A DNA stretch of 64,000 nt from Cruorifilaria tuberocauda (Eukaryota > Nematoda > Chromadorea > Rhabditida > Onchocercidae). This document shows, piece after piece, positions 26,804 to 46,658 of the stretch. The first letter of the stretch is position 1; the number at the start of each line of letters is the position of its first letter. A model generated the notes under the pieces. It was not told the DNA's origin and searched no databases. It saw only the letters and a list, made by a program, of their open reading frames with translations. Made by a program: the position numbers and the translations under genes. Location of the stretch: the NCBI GenBank assembly GCA_013365365.1, contig JABVXU010000110.1:83364-147363 (forward strand), in the 5' to 3' direction.

Positions 26804-27400
26804 TTCAAATTAGCTTCCAAAAATATTACACGTATGGAATACAATATTGATTTATTGATTTTTTTTTCGGGCTACAGTTTGTCGGCAAAAAGCTGACTGT
26901 TTCTTTCTTTTTAGAAGAGCAGAGTGGGTGTGCGATTCAGTGATGCGTTTGGGCGTGCCCATAGTAGGTTGGTGCGTTAGTACTCTTGTAGTAGAATGAT
27001 GTGTTGAGTTGCGCGCGTTTACTCACGTAGTAAGTTCCTGTTGAGCTTCGTGTGTTTTACTGGAGTAGTAGGATTGCGCACATTTACTTTGTTAATACGC
27101 TGAGATGCATGTGTTTGTTCAAATTAGCTTCCAAAAATATTACACGTATGGAATACAATATTGATTTATTGATTTTCTCCCAGGCTACAGTTTTTTGACA
27201 AAAAACTGATTGTTTCTTACTTTTTAAAATGATAGAATGATTGGTGCATTGGTACTCTTGTAATAGGATGATTTGCTGATTGCGTGCGTTTACTCGTGTA
27301 ACAAGTATGCGTTGAGATGCGTGATGGACATTAATCCATCTACTCGCGTAATGGATTAATGTGCTGAGACGTATGCACGTACGCGTGGTTTTGTTTTGTG
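26804..27400. repeat. local duplication and minisatellite between divergent genes
   Basis: A block at 26804-26914 recurs at 27118-27226, an offset of 314 bases. The first ~55 bases are identical (TTCAAATTAGCTTCCAAAAA onward), then diverge. The DNA after each copy is also related (GGTGCGTTAGTACTCTTGTA versus GGTGCATTGGTACTCTTGTA). Within this lies a shorter degenerate unit of about 35-40 bases built on TTTACTCGCGTAGTAAG plus GTTGAGATGCGTG. Copies sit near 26963, 27019, 27056, 27083, 27287 and 27338. Confidence 0.8.
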
Positions 27401-27676
27401 ATCAAAATTTTAGAAATATGATTATTTTTTAAGTCTTGATTATTTTTTAAGAAACTCATCTTATTCATCTTGCTTTTTTTGGTATTTGTCTTTTTTGATC
27501 AATTCGTGGTGTCAGTGATTGTCAAATTGTATATTGGCATATGTATATTTTGTTCTGTATATGACATCTTTAATGTAATGGATTATAGGTAATTCGTGTG
27601 CGATTTTCTGTGTTCTGAAGCTAAAAAACTTCGTTTTGGACAATAAAAGCATATTCGTATATTGTGTGTAAACTTT

Positions 27677-28647
27677 ATGAGCCGTCGGCTTCTTGCAAAC
27701 GATAGGAGTAGAGGAAGAAGAAGACAGACCAGGAAATCGACTCCCAAGACGATGATATGTTTTTGTTGTGGATGTGGTACGTGGCCCAATTATATAAGAA
27801 AATTTTAGCAAGTTAGAAAGGAAAGAGAAGGAAAAAGAGTGAAGATGGATAATAAAGCATATTGACACCAGAGTATTAGATTGATACTGAGGAAGCTAAG
27901 GATTAGCTGAATTAGATCAAAACCGAAAGTAATAATATATTACGTGTATTAATTGACCTTTAATAGGTAACTTAATAAGTTTTCAGTTCTAAATAATGAT
28001 TAGTAGTTCCAGACTTTGTTTTAGATTACTATATCCCGTTTCTTCGACAGTATTGGAATAGACGACCATTTCATCTTGGCTACCTGCTAGGAGTGGCTAA
28101 TAATGAGTTTCTTACTCAACTGTCTAGAATGGGTGATAACCATACTCAACAACAACAAACGGCTAATAACAATCATCATGGTCAATCGCAAAGAATGGGT
28201 AGTAGCGGACATCGTGGTCAACCGCAAGGAATGAGTAATAGCGGACATCGTGGTCAACCGCAAGGAATGGGTAATAGCGGGCATCCTGGTCAACCACAAG
28301 GAATGGGTAATAGCGGGCATCCTGGTCAACCACAAGGAATGGGTAATAGCGGGCATCCTGGTCAACCACAAGGAATAGGTAATAGCGAACATCATGGTCA
28401 ACCGCAGGGGATGATGGGTAACAGCGGACAATATGGTCAACCGCAAGGGACGGGTAACAGCGGATATTATGGTCAACCGCAAGGGATGGGTAACAGCGGA
28501 CATTATGGTCAACCGCAAGGGATGGGTAACAGCGAACATTATGGCGAAAAGCGAAGAATGGATGATAGCGATGACGATTGCGTTGTGATTTATGAAAGAA
28601 TAAACAGACCAAATAACACTGATGGACGAACAGTTCAAGTAATCTAG
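27677..28647 (+). CDS. G/Q/N-rich 12-residue repeat protein with SUMO-interaction-like motif
   Basis: The well-supported exon is 28091-28647. It reads through about ten copies of a 12-residue unit of the type [12 protein letters not shown] (36 bases), then [18 protein letters not shown] and a stop. The acidic run followed by CVVIYE matches the SUMO-interaction motif pattern. An upstream exon at 27677-27776 begins with an Arg-rich stretch ([17 protein letters not shown]) and splices in frame (phase 1) to the acceptor at 28090, but this is weak. Starting at ATG 28129 after a spliced leader is an alternative. The stop may not be the true end: a donor at CAA|GTAATC (28635-28636) would keep the frame into the exon at 28901, making one protein with the chromodomain. 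Prion-like low complexity suggests condensate or nuclear-body behaviour (inference). No named family. Confidence 0.6.
28190..28545 (+). repeat. 36-base tandem repeat, ~10 copies
   Basis: Unit GGTCAACCGCAAGGAATGGG followed by TAATAGCGGACATCAT, in frame, coding [12 protein letters not shown]. The three copies around 28250-28380 are almost identical, so recent homogenisation is likely. One copy carries an extra ATG codon ([10 protein letters not shown]). Confidence 0.95.
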
Positions 28648-28900
28648 ATTAGTTAAAATTATTTCTCATAGTTCTTATTAAATGGGATATGGATTATAGA
28701 GAACTATTCAACAGAACTTCTCTTCACATTTTTTCAATAGTTATCTTTTTTCGGTTGCAATAATTGTCACTATTATTTCAATTACGTTTGCATCATTACC
28801 AGAAGATAATGAACTAAAAGAATTGGTTATTATAGCCTGAATAACTTTAAAAATTGAAGATCAGTAAGACAAGCTAACTTTTTAATCTCTTAAGTCGGTT

Positions 28901-30069
28901 ATGCCTCTGTTTTCTTCTTTATCGCTTGCACATCCTTTTTCTAAACTAACTCAATTTCATAAGAAATGGGAACAGGAAGAAGATGAACCAGTGGAAAAAG
29001 CTCATGTTGGCGGCGGTGACTGCCTTATAGTACATGAACCGGTCGGTGAGGAAAAAAAGCGTAAGTATAATAAGAGCAATTTGGTGTATCCTCCAAAGAA
29101 GCGTAAGCGTTACAGTTGTGCCGTAATCTTTGAAAAGGATGAGAACGGTGAGGGAAAAAAACGTAAACATGATGATACCAACACCACAGGCTGCGAAACG
29201 ATCAATCAGCTGAAAAAGTTCAAGCTTGATCAATCAGTAAAGGTGGTGCACTTACAACTTTGATAACTTTTTAACATATTTTTTGAAACCTGGAGCAGGT
29301 ATAACCACATACACCAAATTTCTTTCATTAGCTAAAGCATTTTTCAGAATTCATTTTATTTTCAGTGCAGATAAATCTTATTTCATTCTAACTTATTATT
29401 TCCTTCATTGGTTTTCTAAAACTTCAAAAATCTTCGCGATGTTGAAATTTTAACTGATTTTCAATGATATTTCAATATATTTCCAGGAAGAAAAAAAATC
29501 ATTTGTAGGTTTCTGAAGAGGACAAAAGTCAGAACCCTGGACCTAGTAGCTCTCAGGAAGGTGCAGAATACTTCGCGCGAAGTTTGTATTGTTATTCCTA
29601 ATGTTATGAAGTAGACATTTCTATGGCAACTAATTTCCGTATGAAATTACTGCAAAACTGATTCTTTATTGAAAAAAATAGTGGACTTTTTTTGGAAATG
29701 TAATTCATAATCGATTTCTAAACTATAACTCTACTACCAATGTGCTTTCACTTCATTTCTGCTGGTAATTTACTGGGTTGCATCATTAGTATAATTTTTA
29801 ATTAAGCAAATATCCAGTTTCTCTCTCAAGTTTATCCCGATTTCTTTTTCATTTCATCTTAATTACATTGGTCTATTGGCACGGTTTGAATTTCAGATTT
29901 GGAGCCATCACATATAGTTCGTGCAATGAGTACTGGTGGGAAAACAAAGTTTTTGGTTAAATGGAAAAATACCTCCCAGAGCAGCTGGATACCAAAAGGA
30001 ATTGTTGATGAGAAATATCCAGAGATTATAAACAAATTTTATGAAACAGGATTTGATAAAAGTGATTAA
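28901..30069 (+). CDS. chromodomain protein with basic clusters and SUMO-interaction-like motifs
   Basis: Exons 28901-29236, 29509-29560 and 29897-30069 (TAA) join at phases 0 and 1 and give 186 residues if the ATG at 28901 is used. Exon 1 has two hydrophobic motifs, GGDCLIVHEPV and YSCAVIFEKD, echoing the CVVIYE of the preceding exon. Basic clusters EEKKRKY, PPKKRKRY and GKKRKHDD lie between and after them. The last exon holds a chromodomain: HIVRAMSTGGKTKFLVKWKN, then SSWIPKGIVD and YPEIINKFYE. Chromodomains bind methyl-lysine on histone tails; the aromatic cage is only partly visible (Trp of KWKN, Trp of SSWIP), so binding is not assured. The 5' end is uncertain. Acceptors at TTAAG (28892) or CATAAG (28964) would make 28901-29236 an internal exon of the same gene as the repeat exon upstream. 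Confidence 0.72.
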
Positions 30070-30341
30070 GTGATATGGAGTGATTGCTTTTTTATTATTT
30101 TTTTTTTGCTAACATTATTATTTCATTTTTTGTTATCACTATCATTATTATTGTTATTGCTACTGACTTATTGCTAAGATTTGCTAAGATTATTATTGTT
30201 ACTGCTACTGATTTATTGCTTCATTACTAAGTATATTACGACTACTGATTTGTTGCTAGGTAGGATTAATGCTAGTAACTGCTTCATTACGAACTAGTAC
30301 TTATTTCGTTTACACTTATTGCTTGTCTCGTTCAGATTTCC

Positions 30342-30347
30342 AATAAA
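30342..30347 (+). terminator. candidate poly(A) signal of the chromodomain gene
   Basis: AATAAA about 270 bases after the stop. The stretch before it (30110-30300) is a degenerate TTATTGCTACTG-type simple repeat. Confidence 0.4.
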
Positions 30348-33100
30348 TTTTTCGGAAAAAACAGTACCACAATAAACTTCATTACATAAATACTGCTTTT
30401 TATTCCGGATAGCTGATCACATTCCACATAAAAAAAGGGATTAGCTAGATCTGTCATTCACAGAGCTCAACAGTAAAATCCTGGTGGAATTAAATTTATG
30501 ACGGTAGTACGTGTGTGTTTTTTAGTTTTTAATGCATTAGTAAAATTCTATATGTTCAGTCATTCAAATAATTCATTCCACATGCGTTCACTTCGAAATC
30601 AAATGCAGGAGTGTTTCATCAAAAAATATTTCTACTTCCATTCGTATTCTTTTCCGACAATGATTCTTATTCCATTATGCTCTTACCCAGTATTTAGCGC
30701 GATCCAACTCTAATCCACCGCAAAAGTCAGGCAACCTCGAAGATAATTCTGAAATCCTGGTCTTTCTTGTTATCTTCAAATGAATATCTCTTCCTCATAT
30801 AAATAATCTTATGTTTCTCAAGATTTGCTGGATTTCTTTTAGAAATAATTCTTACCGCTAGCTTCCCATAAAATTAAAATGTATGCTTATCAGGAATATA
30901 AATTGAATCAACACCTTGGAGCAATTGGGGAAATATTGTCGGGAAGAACCGAAATCACATAGAATGAAATCTTAAATTCGTAGATGATGAAGAAGCCTGT
31001 GTGTAAATATGCTCAGTTGAAGTAGATCGTATGCTTTGTCTATCTCACGCCATTGTCATTTCACTTTTTTATTTCATCACTTTAAGGGATGACTAGAAGT
31101 TAATTTACCACACTATCTTACCTACAGTTTCACCCTCATCTTTAAGGAATGATGAAGGATTTACCATTTACACAACTCTCATTTCAATTGTTTCCGTTAA
31201 CTCATATATCCTATGACCTTTAATCTTTGTGCGCCATTCATTTAAAATCATATATAATAGCTTACTTTCAATGAGATCAGATCCTCGATCCACAATCAGT
31301 TAATCAGTCATCATTCTCAATCATCACATCATTTCATCATTATCAGTCCCTCATCATCTTTTCTGGTCAATCCCTTTTGTTAAGCATTGCGTTAAAATCC
31401 CTACCGGTTACTATCAGCTGATAATCAACCACAATCCACCCCTCTCTTCTCTCAAATCAGTCAAAAAATTCAATTCAACCGTCAAAAAGGAGGGAATCCC
31501 CGTCAAGTAACATAAGAATAGTCGTCACAATCTATCAACGAATTTTGTCAGTGAGATTAAAAGCAATTAAATCAAACCAAACAAACTTCTTCACTACAAA
31601 TACATCGAGACGAAATCGGATACCCGCATATTTTTGATCCTAAATAAATGTTGTTCTCAAATCGAGAATTTTTCAACCAAAACAAATAAAAAAATATTGG
31701 CAATGGAATGAAATTCACTTCTTTATAGGAGTTTGCAAGAACTCAAAAATAATCTTTCTTTTTTAAAACTGTTACGTGTAAAACATCAAGTAAAAAAAAA
31801 ACTTTATTTACATCATGAATTTATGGACAAGAATTTAGAATGATATAAGAGTAAAATTAAAGCCGAAAAATGCAATCTCCGTCCCAAATCTTAAAACAAT
31901 GAATCTACACGATTTAAACTGAATTGTGATAATTCTAATTTACAACTAAAAAAGACATTGCAGTAGGAACAAAGAATCGGTGATTGAATACAATAAACCT
32001 CAGCATTTCACAAAACTGATACTTTTAGTTATGATTTTCATATACATGAAACATTCCCTCACTTATTTCAATACGCTTCTTTCCAATCTTCGTTAACGGT
32101 TGCGACTAAGCCGCATTGAGAAGCATGATGATACGTATTTTTGAAGGCTTCATGCATGCCGTAAAGTTCCATATTGAACATCAAAGATCAAGTGATTCGA
32201 CAATTCAAACCATCAAAACTATGATTAGTGAATGAATTAATTGAAATAAAATTCCGTAATATATATCGTAGCAGAATGCCAATAGATGTCATTTTCAAAT
32301 TAATAGTCAGAACACCGAAGGATATACTACAGTCTCCAAAATCCTCTCAATCTTTGAAATTTAAATCTCACAATTGATACTTAATCAGCCTCATTTTACC
32401 GAATCTACAATCATTTGATATAAAATATCCGGAAATGTGGAAATAAAAGCTTCCTAGTAAGATGAGTAGAAGTTCATCACATTATTCCTATTCAATTCGT
32501 CAACTGGCTTGAAATGTCAAACTACTTGATCCTTGCAAAAGAAAAAATTTCTGCTCTAATCTTCTTATGGGAGGAAATTCCATTCAAAAGATGGAAGTTC
32601 GTATACAAAGAAAAAAAAAATATTAGGAGACAAATTAAGAGTAATGAAAAAAAGAACACATAATATTTGTTACAAAAACAACTAGTATAAAAATATCCAC
32701 TTTTCATACTGTTATCACTATATCACTGCTACTAACACCTTAACCAGAGATATAATACGAAAAATACAAACAATAATGGAAACAAATAAAAAATATTCCG
32801 ATCACTGCATGATATAGATTCTATAGGGATAACGCTGATAAATAATGACAGGGAGTTGAAGAAAATTTTTCCAGTTTTTGTGACTTCAGTATTTATATAT
32901 TTCGATTGGAAATAAACAGATTTCGCGTTTTTGGTATATAAATTCTGTACTAATGAAAGCCGGCAAAAATACCACACAAAAATAAAGATACAAAAGAATA
33001 ATTGAGAAGTACGAGGAATATGACTAAGGATATATTTATATGAACGAAAAGAAAGAAGACTGATCTAAAAATATGAAAGATATGGAAATAAATGTACAGA

Positions 33101-33134
<34 letters not shown>

Positions 33135-33630
33135 CATAATTACAGGTGAATGTGTGAAATGATGTTTAAATTAACAATCGCATATATGCTTTAATAGAGA
33201 TAACCAAAAGAAGGATAATAATTGATGAAATTACAATAGCAGCTGCCATTCCAAAAATCAACATTCGTTTTGCAAAAAACCAAAAAAAAAACACATACAG
33301 TTTCAATAAAACAAGGCAGAAAGGCTAAACAAAACAATGAATGCGATCAATTGACAAACACAGAACTGTGTTAGACGAGATCACACAATGTAATGATTGA
33401 AATCTAATGAAATAAAATAATACAAATATTGTAATAATGAAATAAAGTTCTAAATAAAAAAAAACCAGTGACAGAAATAAAAACTGTTTAAAACAACAAT
33501 AAACATGAATCAAAGAAACGGGTATAAAAAACACTGATACATAAAACCAAAGAAAGAATAGAAGCAATCGAAACTTGTTTGCTTTTAAAATACAATAAAA
33601 TCGTAGGTTGTACCAGAAATAGGCTAACAA
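30348..33630. other. long intergenic stretch with an AT dinucleotide tract
   Basis: About 3.3 kb between convergent gene ends. An (AT)n tract lies at 33101-33137. Apart from the small minus-strand frame at 32068-32181, listed separately, I see no coding pattern. Confidence 0.5.
32068..32181 (-). CDS. small open frame or isolated exon, unidentified
   Basis: A 37-residue minus-strand frame with balanced composition (MELYGMHEAFKNTYHHASQC then GLVATVNEDWKEAY, stop) stands out from the AT-rich surroundings, where chance frames read Phe/Lys/Ile-rich. Local GC content is higher than its flanks. It may be a short peptide gene or the last exon of an unrecognised gene. I could not find partner exons and recognise no family. 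Confidence 0.25.
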   Translation of the reverse strand: MFNMELYGMHEAFKNTYHHASQCGLVATVNEDWKEAY

Positions 33631-43295
<9,665 letters not shown>

Positions 43296-45022
43296 GTTTA
43301 GAAGTTTTCCGTTTATGAATCCGTAAATTTAGAATTTATCACACACTGTCATTACCTAGAAATAAGCTGACATTAAAAATCGTCATTTAAAGTTCAAGCA
43401 TGACAATCATAATGTTCCTACAAATAGAAAAAAAAAGCAAACTATCAAACTGTAATACACTAAAATGTTGAAGCAGGATTAGATAAGGAGACTCTGCGAA
43501 TTTTTAAAAAAAGAAAAAATATGCAAACTACCAAGCATTCATAAATATCAGACACCCCCATCATTTATCTCATTACTTTTACTCCTGATAATAAGAAATA
43601 CTTATTTGTACAATCGGTATTTTTGCCGAAACAGCGCGAAAATGATATCATCAGTAGGATATCATCTTCATTGTGGTTCCTCGGCTTTACTGCCATTTCA
43701 AAAATATTTATAAAATCCAATTATTTAGCAAAAAGATTTTACTACAGCTTGAACACCTCTACCTAGTCCATTTCTCTTCATCTCTTAAATCCTATGAATA
43801 TATTTTAAAATGATTATATAATTTTCAACAATCCATTAGAACTGACAGAATAGTCGCAGAAACATTATTAACTATTAAATTATTAACATCTTTGAAGCAT
43901 TTTTTTCAACTTTAAACGAATTTAAAGTGAGAATTCTAAAATGCCAATCGAGGGAAGTTTTTCGAGAAAATTTAGCATCTACAGACGTTTTTTATAGAAA
44001 ATTTTTTTTGCAAATTTCAAATGAAAAAAATAATTAATGCTATAAATGAGATTAAAAAATCGTAGAAATTGAGTGCAAATATAAAAACTGAAGAGTCGCG
44101 TCTGTCGAAAACATAGATGAATTAGGAGCAATTCTATTCTTAAAGAAAATTTTTTAGATAAGAGATGGTGCAACTATGTTAAAGTAGAATTGCTATTTGA
44201 GTTCAAGCGGAATTAAACTTAAAATTCATTTAAACAACGTCAAAACCCGAAATATCATCAGCATAGTTTCTCCCTATAAAGAAGCCGTACGGTAACGCAT
44301 GACCGCACCGCGTGAACACAACTAACCAAATAAGAAAAAATGCCAGAAATCAACTGCAAGAAAAAATATGCAAATTTTCTACAACTGAAATGATGTCACT
44401 ATCAAAAATATCACTTTAAGTGCTTGCCTGTTATGCATTCGGTTGCTCATACGCACGCGAAGAGAGATGTACTCCAGGAGTGAATCGATAATTTAATGGA
44501 ACATATATGAAGAGATCCAGAACGAAGACTGATCCCATCTTGATCCGGGAATCTGCGTAATCCATCTTCCGTTTTAGCCAACCTGTTGATTTTTCTCTTT
44601 AGCAAATTGTACCAGAACCTCTTAATGAGGCTTAATTGGACTCAATTATTATGCGGTGGTTTTTCAAGTGGTCGTCGTATTAATGTTAGTTGGTTGTATT
44701 TGATCATTGTACATTGATAGTGGTCAAAATTAATTGCTTCAAATGTCCATGTATTTTCATTAGTTTCAATGATCTTCATTTTTAATAATATATTTTAATT
44801 TTGATTGTCAAATTTTTTTTTTATTCGAAAAATGTCCGTATCAAACATTTATACTTACTTTTCGAATGTTTCACTCCTAATCTATCGTTATCACTATTTC
44901 AGTTTAAGAGTGCTCATTTCGGCGTCGTTGAAGACTATTGACGTTACAACATATTTCAACTATAGTCTAAAAATATAGTCTACAATCATATTTACAAAAG
45001 TGAAATATCTGAAAGGATTACG
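43296..45022. other. divergent promoter region of rbr-2 and lsm-7
   Basis: About 1.7 kb of AT-rich DNA between two divergent, broadly expressed genes. No coding pattern on either strand. Promoter function is inferred from position only. Confidence 0.5.
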
Positions 45023-46104
45023 ATGCCAGTAAGTTATTTACATATAATCTCGGGGGAAGAAAAGTGTTGCACGCAGTTTAGTGAGCACTGGTATTGACTT
45101 TTGACAGGCGGGAAGTTAATATTTGCTAGACCTGAAAGGAAACTTATAATATGAAGTTCGGAGAGTTTAGGCAATTAAGTCATGGTTTGATTTCGTTATT
45201 CTGTAATAATTTTTAATACATATTTATCAAATTATTCAGCTCAGCAAAATATAAGAAATTATATGGAAGCATATCAAGCACAATGTAATAGCATCGCAGA
45301 AATATTTTCGCAATCTCTAGCTATCAATTAATCCGCTTGAAGTTTTATTTTTCATCATTTTAATAAATTTTATGTGTAGGAAAAGGAGGATATCACGAGG
45401 AGGAAAAAAGAATCAATCGTTGATTTATCACGATATATTGATAAGAAAGTGCGTGTAAAATTCCAAGGAGGCCGAGAAGGTTATATTCAAATAATTTTTC
45501 TTATCTTTAATTTAATTTTGTGCTTTATTTTTAACGCTCGTATTTTCCAGGATTTCGCGTTGTTTGACAATTTATCGTGTTTATTGATTACATTTGTTCA
45601 ATTTTTGTTTTTTGTCTTGTTACTTCTTTCTTCTGTTATTTATTTTTTCTTTTCTGTTACTACTCTGTATTGCATGTTATTGCTGCTACTTTTTGATTTT
45701 AGTATCATTTGCTGAAATTATATTTACTGATTTATGAGACTTCCGGATTGCAGCCTCCGGAATACTGAAAGGTTATGATGCTTTAATCAATTTGGTATTG
45801 GACAATGCTGTGGAATACGTACGTGACACGGATGATCCCCAAAAAATGACAGAGGTTATTTGCAGTCTCGTACCCCTTCAAAAAGGCCATTAGATTCGAT
45901 GCGACTTCCATGCTGTTAGCATTAAGTAGCATTCATTTTGAATGTTGTTTCTTAACTTTTCGGTCGATGATAACAGTTTTTAAAATAATTCAACCCTTAT
46001 TTTAGGAAACAAGGCAATTAGGTTTGATTGTTGCACGAGGAACTGCAATAACAGTTGTTGCACCGAACGATGGAATCGAGCAAATTGCAAATCCTTTTGT
46101 ATGA
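45023..46104 (+). CDS. lsm-7: U6 snRNA-associated Sm-like protein LSM7
   Basis: Four exons, 45023-45028, 45380-45479, 45754-45854 and 46006-46104 (TGA), give 101 residues with matching phases. The first coding exon is only six bases (Met-Pro). Sm motif 1 is seen as KVRVKFQGGREASGILKGYDALINLVLDNAVEY, split here over two exons. Sm motif 2 is LGLIVARGTAITVVAP, and the tail GIEQIANPFV is typical of LSM7. The protein is a ring subunit of LSM2-8 (U6 snRNP, splicing) and LSM1-7 (cytoplasmic mRNA decapping). The near-universal sequence makes this assignment very safe. It is divergently placed from rbr-2. Confidence 0.97.
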
Positions 46105-46658
46105 TGATGGTTCTCATATTTTCACTAATAAGTGGCTTTTTCATTAGCAGTAAAAAATTGATATTGGGCTACTGATTGAAGAAATTTCTCATTTTACTGA
46201 GTTTTCCGTAACAGATATTTTTTGAGTGGAAAACTTCAATTTATAGCTCAGTCTTTTTATTCTCCTTCACAAATCATGTTGAAATGCAGTACAAAGCCAC
46301 ATTTATATATTATTTCTTACTTATTATTATTCATAATTGCCAAAAATCAGATTGTGGAACGCATTTTTTATTTTTAGTTTTATTATAATTGAATATTTTG
46401 TTAAATTGTATAAAGTTGAAAATGAAATACGTTCTTTCTTGGCACAGCAATAGATGCTTGGGATCATTTTAATTGCTGGAAGTGGTGAAAGAGTAAAATG
46501 TCACGGAATTATCTTTCTAAGCAGAACTGTGCGAACATGTACCGGAATAATATATAAAAAAAATAATTCTAGTTTTACATTGATGAATTCTCTTTTTACA
46601 CCGAAATACTAGACCTCCAAACATGTGAAGACATTTGTTTCATTGGCGGCTTGCTTAT
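46105..46658. other. convergent gene ends, nothing seen
   Basis: AT-rich spacer of about 550 bases between lsm-7 (+) and the PEBP gene (-). No clear coding or RNA feature. Confidence 0.5.

Noticed and set aside
27512..27868. 118-codon minus-strand frame
   Set aside because: Ser/Lys/Thr-rich with no domain or splice partners; the opposite strand offers an in-frame exon for the repeat gene, though that too is weak.
28087..28638. Minus-strand frames of 149 and 183 codons with repeats
   Set aside because: Antisense shadow of the GQPQG repeat exon.
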